Shown: positions 23,933-32,838 of the stretch, piece after piece
Layout of the letters: every line of letters starts with the position of its first letter
How positions within the stretch are numbered: the first letter of the stretch is position 1
Assembly (NCBI GenBank): GCA_016794425.1
Contig: JAEUHR010000028.1
Location: 1 to 64,000 of the forward strand
DNA: 64,000 bases
Reading direction: 5' to 3'
Source of the DNA: Planctomycetota bacterium
Lineage (GTDB): Bacteria > Planctomycetota > UBA1135 > UBA2386
The notes under the pieces: generated by a model
Seen by the model: the letters and a program-made list of their open reading frames with translations, nothing else
Told to the model about the DNA's origin: nothing
The model's database searches: none
Program-made: the position numbers and the translations under genes

Positions 23933-25585
23933 ATGCAACGCCCTGCCCTCTGGTTCGTCCTGGCGCTCGGCGCCTGCGGTGCCGTCCCCGATCGGGGCGC
24001 GTCGCCGGTCGCTGCTGCCGCTGTCCCGCTCGCCGACCTCGGCGGGCACTCGTTCCCGATCACCGCGGCCGTGCCCGCGGCGCAGACGTGGTTCGACCGC
24101 GGTCTCGCCTGGTGCTACGGCTTCCACCACGACGAGGCGCGGCGGTGCTTCACGGCTGCGGCCGAAGCCGATCCCGGCTGCGCGATGGCGCAGTGGGGGC
24201 TCGCCTACGCCGCCGGTCCGCACATCAACAACATGGCGATGTCGCCCGAGGCGGCACAGGCGGCGCACGCGGCGGCGCAGCGGGCCGTGGCGCTCGCCGC
24301 CGGCGCGTCGCCGCTCGAACGCGGGCTGATCGACGCGATCGCGGTCCGCTACGCGTGGCCGGCACCCGCAGACCGATCGCAGCTCGACCTGGCCTACGCG
24401 AACGCGATGCGCGCCGTCTACGCGGCGCACGGTTCGCATCCCGACGTCGCGGCGCTGTTCGCCGAGGCGCTGATGGACCTGCGGCCCTGGGACCTGTGGC
24501 AGGCCGACGGCAGCCCGCAGCCGGAGACGCCCGAGATCCTGCAGGTGCTCGAGACGCTGCTCGCGGCGCATCCGCGCCACCCGCAGGCCAACCACCTCTA
24601 CGTCCACGCCGTCGAGGCGTCGCGGCAACCCGAGCGCGCGATCGCGGCCGCCGAACGGCTGCGCGAGCTGGCGCCGGCGATCGGCCACCTGGTGCACATG
24701 CCGGCGCACGCGTTCCTGCGCGTCGGCCGCTACGAGGACGCCGCGGCGGCCAATCGGCGCGGCATCGCCGCCGACCTCGCCACCGTCGCGCGCACCGGCC
24801 GCGGCGGCTTCTTCGAGATCTACCGCGCGCACAACTACCACTTCCTCGCCTACGCGGCGATGTTCGCCGGCCGCGGCGACGAGGCGCTGGCGGCGGCGCG
24901 CGAACTGCTGCGCGAGCTGCCGATGGACACGGTGCGCGCGATGCCCGAGTTCCTCGAGGCGTTCCTCGCAGTGCCGTACCACGTGCTGGTGCGCTTCGGT
25001 CGCTGGCAGGAGATGCTGGCCGAACCCGAGCCGGCCGACTGGCAGAAGAGCCGGCGCGCGTTCTGGCACTACGGCCGCGCCGTCGCGCTGGCCGCGCTCG
25101 GCCGCGTCGACGACGCGCGCGCCGAACGCGACGCGTTCCGCCGCGCCGCCGCCGCGGTGCCGGCCGAGTGGATGCTGGCGAACAACCCGCTGGCCAAGGT
25201 GCTGGCGATCGGCGACGCGTTCGTCGACGGCGAGGTCGAGTTCCGCGCCGGCAACCGCGCACGCGCGTTCGCGAGCCTGCGCCGCGCCGTCGAGCTCGAC
25301 GACGCGCTGCGCTACGACGAGCCGTGGGGCTGGATGATGCCGGTGCGGCACGGCCTCGGCGCGCTGCTGCTCGAGGCCGGCGAGGTCGCCGAGGCCGAGT
25401 CCGTCTACCGGCGCGACCTCGAACGGCACCCCGAGAACGGCTGGGCGCTGCGCGGTCTGGCAGAATGCCTCGAACGGCGCGGCGATGCGGCCGGTGCCGC
25501 CACCGCGATGGCGCGCCATGCCGCGGCCTGGCGCCACGCCGAGGCACCGATCGCGGCCTCGTGCTATTGCCGCCGCGGGGCCTGA
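23933..25585 (+). CDS. TPR-repeat lipoprotein
   Basis: The 550-residue protein starts with a lipoprotein signal (LALGACG lipobox, Cys near residue 15). The rest is helical, with TPR-like pairs such as WFDRGLAWCYGFHHDEARRC and AMAQWGLAYAAGPHINNMAM, and conserved-looking HLVHMPAHAFLRVGRYEDA and RAHNYHFLAYAAMFAGR. This combination is seen in large TPR proteins of unknown role that often occur in Planctomycetota and Acidobacteria. It is preceded by repeat copy A and followed by two strong hairpins. A scaffold role in the envelope is inferred; there is no enzyme motif. Confidence 0.8.
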   Translation: MQRPALWFVLALGACGAVPDRGASPVAAAAVPLADLGGHSFPITAAVPAAQTWFDRGLAWCYGFHHDEARRCFTAAAEADPGCAMAQWGLAYAAGPHINNMAMSPEAAQAAHAAAQRAVALAAGASPLERGLIDAIAVRYAWPAPADRSQLDLAYANAMRAVYAAHGSHPDVAALFAEALMDLRPWDLWQADGSPQPETPEILQVLETLLAAHPRHPQANHLYVHAVEASRQPERAIAAAERLRELAPAIGHLVHMPAHAFLRVGRYEDAAAANRRGIAADLATVARTGRGGFFEIYRAHNYHFLAYAAMFAGRGDEALAAARELLRELPMDTVRAMPEFLEAFLAVPYHVLVRFGRWQEMLAEPEPADWQKSRRAFWHYGRAVALAALGRVDDARAERDAFRRAAAAVPAEWMLANNPLAKVLAIGDAFVDGEVEFRAGNRARAFASLRRAVELDDALRYDEPWGWMMPVRHGLGALLLEAGEVAEAESVYRRDLERHPENGWALRGLAECLERRGDAAGAATAMARHAAAWRHAEAPIAASCYCRRGA

Positions 25586-25594
25586 CGCCCCGCG
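25574..25594 (+). terminator. Hairpin around the stop codon of the TPR gene
   Basis: CGCGGGGC and GCCCCGCG pair around a five-base loop that contains most of the TGA stop codon (25583-25585). No T-run follows. A second hairpin follows at 25652-25672. Confidence 0.4.
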
Positions 25595-25651
25595 CGCCGC
25601 AATTCGGGCAGAATCCGTGGCACCGACCGGCGCCGGCTGGCGCCTGTCCGC

Positions 25652-25672
25652 GGCCCGGGCGTCGCCCGGGCC
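25652..25672 (+). terminator. 9-bp GC hairpin upstream of the secreted-protein gene
   Basis: GGCCCGGGC and GCCCGGGCC pair perfectly with a three-base loop GTC, followed by a pyrimidine-rich stretch CGTCCGTCCTTCC. It probably ends transcripts of the TPR lipoprotein gene or protects their 3' end. Confidence 0.45.
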
Positions 25673-25701
25673 CGTCCGTCCTTCCCAACCCCAGCACATC
25701 G

Positions 25702-26814
25702 ATGAACCACTCCCACATGCTCGGCGCGCTCGCGGCGCTGGTGGCCGCGGCCGGCGCGGCGGCACAGTCCGTCCAGCCGGTGCCCTACCACGCCGACCTG
25801 GTCGATGGCCACGACAGCACCGGCCTGCCGTTCGGTCTGCCCGGCTTCCGCACCCAGATCCTGATCGACGGCGCCGCGGTGGCCCCGACCGGCGCGGTGC
25901 TGACCGGCATCCGCTTCCGCAGCGACCGGCCGTCGCTGCCGCTGGCCGGCACGACGGTGCCGAACGTGACCGTGAGCCTGGCCGAGACCTCGGTCGCGGT
26001 GCCCGGCATGAGCACGACGTTTGCCGCCAACGCGACGACGCCGCTGGTGCCCGTGTTCACCGGCACCGTGACGGTGCCCGGCAACCCGGCCGGCCACCAC
26101 GGCCCGGCGCCGTGGGACATCGTGATCGCGTTCACGCAGCCGTTCGTGTTCACGACCGCCGGCGGCAGCCTGCTGGTCGACATCGTCGCCGCCAACCCCG
26201 GTGGCGGGTTCCCGTCGCACTGGCTCGACGCGGTGCGCGCCGGTGGTTCGGCGACGCAGTACGGCCAGCCCGGCGACAACCCGAGCGGCGACTTCCTGAA
26301 CCTGATCGTGCACACCGGCAACGACCTGAACCCGAGCCAGCTGACGCTCGGCAACGGCATCGACTTCTCGTCGACGCTGTCTTTCAGCCCGCAGCCGGGC
26401 GTGATCGCGTTCGGCCTGCAGCCGACGCCGTTCGCGATCGACCTCGGCTTCCTCGGCGGTCCGAACCAGTTCCTGCACATCGACCCGCTGCTGTTCTTCG
26501 CGCACTCGTGGACGCAGACCTTCATCGGCTGGGCCTCGACGTTCACGCTGGCGGTGCCGAACGATCCGACCTGGATCGACGACGTGATCTACGCGCAGTC
26601 GGTGCTGCTCGACCCGGCCGCCGGCCCGCTGGGGCTCGTGCTGAGCCACGCGGTCGAGGTGCGGATCGGCGACCCGGTGCAGAACCTGCTGCCGATGCAG
26701 CAGCTCGATGCCGACGACCCGGCGGCGGCGACCGGCACGCTGCTCGACTTCGCGTTCGGCGGCTCGCCGCAGTACGGCGCGGTGCCGGTGCAGCTCGAAG
26801 GCATCTTCTTCTGA
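25702..26814 (+). CDS. Secreted protein with shared C-terminal module
   Basis: The 370-residue product has a signal peptide (LGALAALVAAAGAAAQS). Residues 20-220 form a beta-rich domain with strings such as TVPNVTVSLAETSVAV and PWDIVIAFTQPFVFTT, and TDN-type choice-of-anchor composition. From about residue 230 the module shared with 2769-4265 and 18355-20769 appears (GPNQFLHIDPLLFF, FTLAVPNDPTW, IYAQSVLLDPAAGPLG). No catalytic residues are evident. It is a free-standing gene on the plus strand ahead of the ECF sigma factor. Confidence 0.8.
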   Translation: MNHSHMLGALAALVAAAGAAAQSVQPVPYHADLVDGHDSTGLPFGLPGFRTQILIDGAAVAPTGAVLTGIRFRSDRPSLPLAGTTVPNVTVSLAETSVAVPGMSTTFAANATTPLVPVFTGTVTVPGNPAGHHGPAPWDIVIAFTQPFVFTTAGGSLLVDIVAANPGGGFPSHWLDAVRAGGSATQYGQPGDNPSGDFLNLIVHTGNDLNPSQLTLGNGIDFSSTLSFSPQPGVIAFGLQPTPFAIDLGFLGGPNQFLHIDPLLFFAHSWTQTFIGWASTFTLAVPNDPTWIDDVIYAQSVLLDPAAGPLGLVLSHAVEVRIGDPVQNLLPMQQLDADDPAAATGTLLDFAFGGSPQYGAVPVQLEGIFF

Positions 26815-26880
26815 GGCGGTCATGGCGGCAGTGCTGTCGACTCCGGGCACCGCTGCCGCCGCCGGCCGGCAGCCCGCATC

Positions 26881-26886
26881 TATACT
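26881..26886 (+). promoter_or_regulatory. -10-like TATACT before the ECF sigma factor
   Basis: TATACT differs from the -10 consensus by one base and ends 10 bases before the ATG at 26897, giving a near-leaderless message. No good -35 is visible. Confidence 0.4.
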
Positions 26887-26896
26887 GCGGCGCTGC

Positions 26897-27487
26897 ATGG
26901 CCGACCGCGACGAGCCGCTGACGCAGCTGCTGCGGCGCGCCGCGAACGGCGAAGCCGAGGCCGGCGATGCGGCGCTGCCGCTCGTCTACCGCGAACTGCG
27001 CCGCATCGCGCGCGCGCGCATGGCGAACGAGCGCCGCGACCACACGCTGCAGGCGACCGCGCTGGTGCACGAGACCTGGCTGCGGCTGGTCGGCATGGGC
27101 GGCGGCGACTGGTCCGACCGCGCCGCGTTCTACCGCGCCGCGGCGCTGGCGATGCGCCGGATCCTGGTCGAGCACGCGCGGCGCCGGTCGCGCCACAAGC
27201 GCGGCGGCGACGTCGCGCGCGAGCCGGTGTCGGTCGCCGGCCTGCCCGCGCCGCGGCCGGACCTCGGCTGTGCGGCCACGTTCCTGCAGCTCGACGAGGA
27301 GATCGCGCGGCTCGAGCGCGACGACCCGCGCGCCGGCGAGATCGTGCGGCTGCGCTTCTTCGCCGGCCTCGGCGTCGACGAGACCGCCGCGGCGCTCGGC
27401 TTGTCGCGGCGCACGGTGCTGCGCGAATGGGCGTTCGCACGCGCGCAGCTGTTCGCCGCGCTCGGCGAAGGAACCGCACTGCCGTGA
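26897..27487 (+). CDS. ECF-family RNA polymerase sigma factor
   Basis: The 196-residue protein has sigma region 2 (LVYRELRRIARARMANERRD, LVHETWLRLVG, FYRAAALAMRRILVEHARRR) and region 4 with the helix-turn-helix GLGVDETAAALGLSRRTVLREW. This is the ECF type common in Planctomycetota, Acidobacteria and Myxococcota that lies next to Ser/Thr kinases instead of anti-sigma factors. Its TGA overlaps the GTG start of the kinase gene (GTGA), strongly implying a functional pair in which phosphorylation replaces anti-sigma control. That regulatory link is known for related ECF groups and inferred here. Confidence 0.93.
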   Translation: MADRDEPLTQLLRRAANGEAEAGDAALPLVYRELRRIARARMANERRDHTLQATALVHETWLRLVGMGGGDWSDRAAFYRAAALAMRRILVEHARRRSRHKRGGDVAREPVSVAGLPAPRPDLGCAATFLQLDEEIARLERDDPRAGEIVRLRFFAGLGVDETAAALGLSRRTVLREWAFARAQLFAALGEGTALP

Positions 27488-30141
27488 GCGAACGGCTGAA
27501 GGAACTGTTCGCGACCGCGATCGACCTGCCGCCGGGCGACCGCACGCAGTTCGTGCACTCGGCCTGCTCTGGTGACGCGCCGCTGCGCGACCGCCTGCTC
27601 GGCCTGCTGCGTGCGCACGCGGCCGCCGGCGACTTCCTCGAGCATCCGGCGGCGCTGGTCGAGGCGGCCGCCGGCGACGCCGATGACGAGCGCGACGACG
27701 ATGACGACGACGGGCTCGTGCCCGGGCAGACGGTCGGCGCCTTCACGCTGGTCGAACGCATCGGCCGCGGCGGCTTCGGCAGCGTCTGGCGCGCGCGCCA
27801 GGAGCAGCCGGTCGCGCGCGACGTCGCGCTGAAGGTGCTGCACGCAGGCTTCGACGCGGCGCGGCAGACGCTGCGCTTCCTGGCCGAGTGCCGCACGCTG
27901 GCGCGGTTGCAGCACGCGTCGATCGCGCAGGTGTTCGAGGCCGGCACGGCGCCGTCGGGGCGGCCGTGGCTGGCGATGGAACTGGTCGACGGCGTGCCGA
28001 TCACGCAGCACTGCGACGCGCGGCGGCTCGGCTGGCGCGACCGCGTGCAGCTGGTCGCCGCCACCGCCGCGGCGCTGCAGCACGCGCACCAGAAGGGCAT
28101 CGTGCACCGCGACCTGAAACCGTCGAACGTGCTGGTCGCGCTGCGCGACGACCGCGCGCATCCGGTCGTGATCGACTTCGGCGTCGCGCGCGAGCTCGAC
28201 GCCGACGCGGCGGACGCCGCCGACGAGCCGGGGCTGCTCGGCACGATCGACTACATGAGCCCCGAGCAGGCCGGCGCCGGCCGGGCCGGTGTCGACACGC
28301 GCACCGACGTGCACGCGCTCGGCGTGCTGCTGTACGAACTGGTCGCCGGCCAGCGGCCGTTCCGCCGCGGCTCCGACGAACTCGACGCGCGGCCGTTGCT
28401 GCGCCGCATCCGCGAGCAGCTGCCGCCGCCGCCGACCACGGTGCCAGGTGCATTGCCGCGGCTGCCGCGCGAGCTCGACTGGATCACCGCGCGGGCGCTG
28501 GCCAAGGACCCGGACGCGCGCTACCAGACCGCGGCCGCGCTGGCCGACGACCTGCGGCGACTGCTGGCCGGCGAAGCGGTCGCGGCGGGGCCGGCGCACG
28601 CGCTATACCGCGCGCGCAAGTTCGCGCGGCGCCACTGGCTGCCGGTCGCGCTGGCGACCGCGCTGGTGCTGTCGTCGGCGCTCGGCGCGATCGTCGCGGC
28701 GCGCGGCTGGAGCGCGGCCAACGCGGCGGCGACGGCGGCGCGCGCGGCCGAACGGCAGGCGCGCGCCGACCAGCTCGCGGCCGAACGCGAGTCGCGCAAG
28801 GCGAACCGCGCGCTGGCGCTGCTCGACGAGCTGTGGCAGGGCGCCGACCCGACGCGCTTCGGCCGCGCCGACTATCCGGTGCGCGAACTGCTGGCCGACT
28901 TCGAACGCAACCTCGGCCCGCGCAGCGCCGGCGAGCCGGCCGTCGAACTGCGGCTGCGCCTCACGCTGGGCCACATCCAGCGCGTGCTCGGCGACCTCGA
29001 CCGCGCCGAGCGGCACGCCGAACGGGCGGTCGCGCTGGCGCGCGCCGAAGGCGACCCGGCCGCGCTGGTCGCGCCGCTGCTCGAACGGGCGCGCACCGCG
29101 TTCGACCGCGGCGAGCCGGTGCAGGCCGAGGCGCTGGCCACGGAAGCGCTGGCCATCGTCGAAGCCGCTGCGGACGGTGGCGACTCTGCGATCGCGGCGC
29201 AGGTGCTCGAGCTGCTGGCCAACTGCCGCCACCGGCTCGGCGATTCGGCCGCGGCGCTTGCGGCGGCCGAGCGGGCGCTGCAGCTGCGCGCGATCGGTGC
29301 GCCGATCGACCAGGTGCGCAGCCAGCTGCAGCTCGCCAACCTGCACGGCGCGGTCGGCCGCGTCGACGTCGCGATGGGCTTCGTGCAGCAGGCGCTCGAC
29401 GAGCTGCGCGGCCTCGGCTTCGACCACCCGGACCTGCCGGTCGCCCTGCAGCACCTCGCGTTCCTGCAGCAGCGCCAGGGCGACCACGCGTCGGCCGAGG
29501 CGTCGTTCCGCGAGAGCCTGCAGCGGCGCCGCGAGATCTACGGCGACGACCACGCGCAGGTCGCCTGGGCCGAAGCGGACCTCGGCTGGTTGCTGCACGA
29601 GCGCGGCCGGCACGACGAGGCTGCGACGCTGCTCGAGCAAGCGCTGGCGACGCTGCGCGACCGGCTCGGCGAACGGCACCTCTACGTCAGCGAGGCGATG
29701 CAGCGGCTCGGCGCGGCGCTGGCCGCGGCCGGCCGCCGCGGCGAAGCGGCGGCGCTGCTCGGCAACGCGGTGACGCGCTTCCGCACGCTGCCGGGCCATC
29801 CGGCCGACGGGCTGGTCGGCTGCCTCGGCAACCTGGCCGCGCTGCAGTGGCAGGACGGCGACCGCGAGGTCGCGCGCACGACGATGACCGAAGCCGTGCA
29901 GATCGCGCGCCGCGAACTGCCGCACGAGCACTTCATCGCCTCGGTCGCGCTGACCAACCTCGGCACGATGCTGGCCGAACTCGGCGAGACCGAAGCCGCG
30001 ATCGGCCTGGTCGAGGACGCGCTGGCCCGGTCGACCGCCGGTGGCCGCGACGCCGAGGCACGCCTGCAGCGCGAACGGCTGGCGCAGTGGCGCGGCCGCG
30101 CGGCAGCAACGCCGACCGACGGAAATTCCGACGGCCGTTGA
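27484..30141 (+). CDS. Transmembrane Ser/Thr protein kinase with C-terminal TPR domain
   Basis: The 885-residue protein has a Hanks-type kinase domain at about residues 85-360: glycine loop IGRGGFGS near 94, catalytic IVHRDLKPSN near 206, DFG in VIDFGVA near 230, and YMSPEQAG activation segment. One transmembrane helix (residues 385-409, LPVALATALVLSSALGAIVA) follows, then a short coiled coil and TPR repeats (about 490-860) that would be periplasmic. An acidic low-complexity run sits near residue 68-76. The GTG start overlaps the ECF sigma gene. It probably senses envelope conditions or partners through the TPRs and controls the cognate sigma factor. Confidence 0.93.
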   Translation: MSERLKELFATAIDLPPGDRTQFVHSACSGDAPLRDRLLGLLRAHAAAGDFLEHPAALVEAAAGDADDERDDDDDDGLVPGQTVGAFTLVERIGRGGFGSVWRARQEQPVARDVALKVLHAGFDAARQTLRFLAECRTLARLQHASIAQVFEAGTAPSGRPWLAMELVDGVPITQHCDARRLGWRDRVQLVAATAAALQHAHQKGIVHRDLKPSNVLVALRDDRAHPVVIDFGVARELDADAADAADEPGLLGTIDYMSPEQAGAGRAGVDTRTDVHALGVLLYELVAGQRPFRRGSDELDARPLLRRIREQLPPPPTTVPGALPRLPRELDWITARALAKDPDARYQTAAALADDLRRLLAGEAVAAGPAHALYRARKFARRHWLPVALATALVLSSALGAIVAARGWSAANAAATAARAAERQARADQLAAERESRKANRALALLDELWQGADPTRFGRADYPVRELLADFERNLGPRSAGEPAVELRLRLTLGHIQRVLGDLDRAERHAERAVALARAEGDPAALVAPLLERARTAFDRGEPVQAEALATEALAIVEAAADGGDSAIAAQVLELLANCRHRLGDSAAALAAAERALQLRAIGAPIDQVRSQLQLANLHGAVGRVDVAMGFVQQALDELRGLGFDHPDLPVALQHLAFLQQRQGDHASAEASFRESLQRRREIYGDDHAQVAWAEADLGWLLHERGRHDEAATLLEQALATLRDRLGERHLYVSEAMQRLGAALAAAGRRGEAAALLGNAVTRFRTLPGHPADGLVGCLGNLAALQWQDGDREVARTTMTEAVQIARRELPHEHFIASVALTNLGTMLAELGETEAAIGLVEDALARSTAGGRDAEARLQRERLAQWRGRAAATPTDGNSDGR

Positions 30142-30331
30142 ATCGCCGGCGGCCCCGGCTGGCATTGACCGGCATGGCCGTGCCGACCGTCGGATCGCCG
30201 CCCACCGCTGCAGCCGCGCCGCCGTCCGGCATCGCCGCGGCGCTCGCCGGGCTGGGCCATCTGCGGGACCGCGCTGGCACGAGCGAACTGGTCGACGCGG
30301 CCGACGACCTGTGGGCCCGCGATTGCGCCGC

Positions 30332-31057
30332 CTATGGCAGCTCGCGCACGCGCAGGTCGCGGAACTCGACCGGCGCACCCTCGGCTTCGAGCGCGAGGTA
30401 GCCGGTCGCCGGCGTGCAGCCGGTCGCGCCGTTGACCTCGACGCCGTTGACCCACAGCCGCACGGTGCCGCCGACCGCGAGCACGCGGTAGTGGTTCCAC
30501 TCGCCGACCGGGCGCGTGCGCCGTTCGCTCGGGAAGCTGCGGCGGCCGTCGGGCTTGCCGACCGTCCAGGTGGCACCGTCTTCGTGGTAGGTGAACTGCG
30601 GCGACCGCGGCGTCATCTGCGAGCCGCCGACCGGGAACACGTCGCCGTGGCTCGTGAACCAGTCCGACCGTTCGCCCTTGTCGCGCTGCCAGTCGGTCTC
30701 GTAGCCGAGGTCGAGCACCTGCACCTCGATGCCGCTGCGCGGCAGCTCGCCCGGCGGCAGGTCGGTGAACGCGCTGTCGGGACACCACAGGAACAGCCCG
30801 GAGTTGCCGGCGTGCTGCAGGTGGCGCCACTCGACGACGAGTTCGAAGTTCGTGAACGTCTGCCGCGAACGCGCGCCGCCGATCGGCAGGCCGGAGCCGA
30901 CGATCACCCCGTCGCGTTCGGTCCAGGTCGTCGCGTCGCCGTTGACGACCACGAAGTCGGCCAGCGTCAGCTCGCGCCAGTCGGGGCCCTGGTCGGGCGG
31001 ACTGGCACAGGCAGCGGCGAACGTCAGCGGCAGCAGGGCGCGGCGGAGCTTCGGCAT
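30332..31057 (-). CDS. DUF1080 (3-keto-disaccharide hydrolase) lipoprotein
   Basis: The 241-residue product has a lipoprotein-like signal (LLPLTFAAACAS, Cys near residue 19). The mature part is a concanavalin-like beta sandwich of the DUF1080 family: FTNFELVVEWRHLQHAGNSGLFL, SGIEVQVLD, then WNHYRVLAVGGTVRLWVNGVEV and GYLALEAEGAPVEFRDLRVREL at the end. Family members cleave 3-keto-glycosides or bind glycans; Planctomycetota encode many. A CACGAT hexamer lies 6 bases before the ATG at 31057. The substrate is unknown. Confidence 0.88.
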   Translation of the reverse strand: MPKLRRALLPLTFAAACASPPDQGPDWRELTLADFVVVNGDATTWTERDGVIVGSGLPIGGARSRQTFTNFELVVEWRHLQHAGNSGLFLWCPDSAFTDLPPGELPRSGIEVQVLDLGYETDWQRDKGERSDWFTSHGDVFPVGGSQMTPRSPQFTYHEDGATWTVGKPDGRRSFPSERRTRPVGEWNHYRVLAVGGTVRLWVNGVEVNGATGCTPATGYLALEAEGAPVEFRDLRVRELP

Positions 31058-31115
31058 GGTGCGATCGTGAACGCTCGCCACCGCAGCCGCCAGCCTCTTC
31101 CACGCCCGCGATGCC

Positions 31116-31355
31116 GTGGACTTCGGTGGCCGGCGGGCGCAGAGTTCCGCGCTGCTGGCGGGACTCGTGCTGGCAGCCCGGCGGCAGTCGTTCGGCGCCC
31201 TGGTGCCGTGGGCGATGCGGTTCCTGGCGCTGGCGTTCCTGCGCGGCGATCAGCAGGTCTGGATCACGGCAACGGCGCTGGAGTCGCAGTGGCCCGAACT
31301 CGAGGCCACGCTGCGGGAAGTGATGCGCGGCGTCACGATCGCGCCGGTGCGCTGA
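31116..31355 (+). pseudogene. Possible gene remnant or very short gene
   Basis: A 79-codon frame starting at GTG 31116 ends in WITATALESQWPELEATLREVM, which looks like the C-terminus of a genuine protein (PsbP/DUF1795-like ends have this form), while the first 35 residues look less convincing. The in-frame upstream stop is at 31068. The 3' end overlaps the convergent membrane protein gene by 23 bases, as other convergent pairs do here. It may be the 3' remnant of a lost gene; I cannot exclude a chance frame. Confidence 0.3.
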
Positions 31356-32631
31356 GGCGGCGGTCGAACGCCGCGGCCGCGCGCCGCGCCGCGCGGCGGC
31401 GGATCGTGCGTTCGCGGTGCACCGCGAACGAGCGCCGCGGCCAGTAGGCCCACGCCGCGGCTCCGACGTGCCACGCGAGCAGCAGCAGCCAGGTCGTACG
31501 GCCGTAGACGTCGAGCGCACCGCCGGTCAGCACCGGCGGGTCTTCGCCGAGCCAGCACGGCAGCGTCAGGACCGGCAGCAGCAGCAGCGCGCCCCCGAGC
31601 GCGGCGGTGCGGCAGGCCGACTGGCTGCGGTCCAGCGTCGCGCGCAGCAGCGCGAACACGATCGGCCACGGCGCGACCAGGAACAGGAGCCGCATCTCGC
31701 GCACGATGCCGCCGACCAGCACGGTCGCGATCGTGACCGGCAGCACGAGCCGCCACGCTCGGTGCAGCCGTTCGAGCGGCGCGTGTTCGGGCGCGATCGG
31801 TCGCGCGGCCAGCGCGCGCACGGCCGGCGGCGTCATCCAGCCGAACGCCAGCAGCGAACACAACAGCGTCTCCTTCCAGCTCAACACGTTGTCGAGCGAG
31901 TTGGCCAGCGAGTACAGCTCGAACGACAAGAAGAGCCGCACGCCGACGACGGTCGCCGCGACCGGCAGCATCTGCAGCGCGCGCACGCCGATGCCGCGCC
32001 AGGGCCCGACGACGATCCAGACGATCGGCAACGTCAGCAGCGTCTCGCGCGTCGCGACGCCGGCCATCGCCACCAGCACGAACGGCACCACCTGGCGCCG
32101 CAGCCAGAACACGAGACCGGCGGCGAGGCACGCGTAGCCGAGCGGATCCTCGCGCGTCGCGGTCGGGAAGCCGTACGCGTGCACGACCGGGAACGCCGAC
32201 ACGAACGCCAGCAGGCCGAGCGTCAGCTGCCAGCCCGTGAAGCCGACTTCCCGCAGCAGCCAGCGCAACGCCGCCAGCGCCGCGCCCCACGCCGCCGCGC
32301 TGACCAGCAGGAACGCGAGCCAGAACTCACGGCCGCCGACCGTCGAGGCGTGCGCGGGACCGCCGAGCACGAGCGCGACGACCTCGACGATGCTGCGGAA
32401 CAGCACGCGGTAGCGGAACGGCGGCTCGCTGTACATCGGCTCGAGGCCGTCGACGCCGATCCACAGCTGCTCGTCGAGCTGCTGCGGCGACGAGACGACG
32501 CTGGTGCCGCTGGCGACCTCCGCCACGAACCAGGCCGCCAACAGCACGAACGGCAGCCAGACGGCGGCGCGGCGCCAGCGGCCGGCGGTCGGCGCGTCGT
32601 TCGGGATTCCTGGCAGGCTGGACGGAGGCAT
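31333..32631 (-). CDS. Polytopic membrane protein of unknown function
   Basis: The 432-residue protein has about ten hydrophobic helices (for example VWLPFVLLAAWFVAEVA, LTLGLLAFVSAFPVVHAYGF). Loop motifs PTATREDPLGYACLAAG and ATRETLLTLPIVW, plus REMRLLFLVAPW, recall DUF2029/GT39-like or EpsG-like membrane glycosyltransferases, but I see no decisive catalytic pair, so the function remains open. The C-terminal 35 residues are strongly basic and cytoplasmic. It is divergent from the outer-membrane barrel gene at 32839. Confidence 0.75.
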   Translation of the reverse strand: MPPSSLPGIPNDAPTAGRWRRAAVWLPFVLLAAWFVAEVASGTSVVSSPQQLDEQLWIGVDGLEPMYSEPPFRYRVLFRSIVEVVALVLGGPAHASTVGGREFWLAFLLVSAAAWGAALAALRWLLREVGFTGWQLTLGLLAFVSAFPVVHAYGFPTATREDPLGYACLAAGLVFWLRRQVVPFVLVAMAGVATRETLLTLPIVWIVVGPWRGIGVRALQMLPVAATVVGVRLFLSFELYSLANSLDNVLSWKETLLCSLLAFGWMTPPAVRALAARPIAPEHAPLERLHRAWRLVLPVTIATVLVGGIVREMRLLFLVAPWPIVFALLRATLDRSQSACRTAALGGALLLLPVLTLPCWLGEDPPVLTGGALDVYGRTTWLLLLAWHVGAAAWAYWPRRSFAVHRERTIRRRAARRAAAAFDRRLSAPARS

Positions 32632-32635
32632 CGAA

Positions 32636-32712
32636 GGCGCCGGGCCGGTTTTCGGGGCGACCAGTTTCGCAGCGCGGTGACCGCGATGCAAACCGCGCCG
32701 CGGCCCGGCGCC
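32636..32712. repeat. 11-bp inverted repeat in a divergent intergenic region
   Basis: GGCGCCGGGCC (32636-32646) and GGCCCGGCGCC (32702-32712) pair perfectly; the core contains a small hairpin CGCGGT/ACCGCG. It lies between the divergent starts at 32631 and 32839. It does not share the arm sequence of the dispersed element family. Confidence 0.4.
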
Positions 32713-32838
32713 CGGCATGCCGTTCGGCGACGGCGCGCAAGTTCCGGTGCGATCGCAGTCTGCGGTGCGCTCGCGCTTGTCCGGTCCACGCGCGCTCGGT
32801 ATTCGTGCGGCGTCCCATTCCGTCACCGGAGTCGAACC

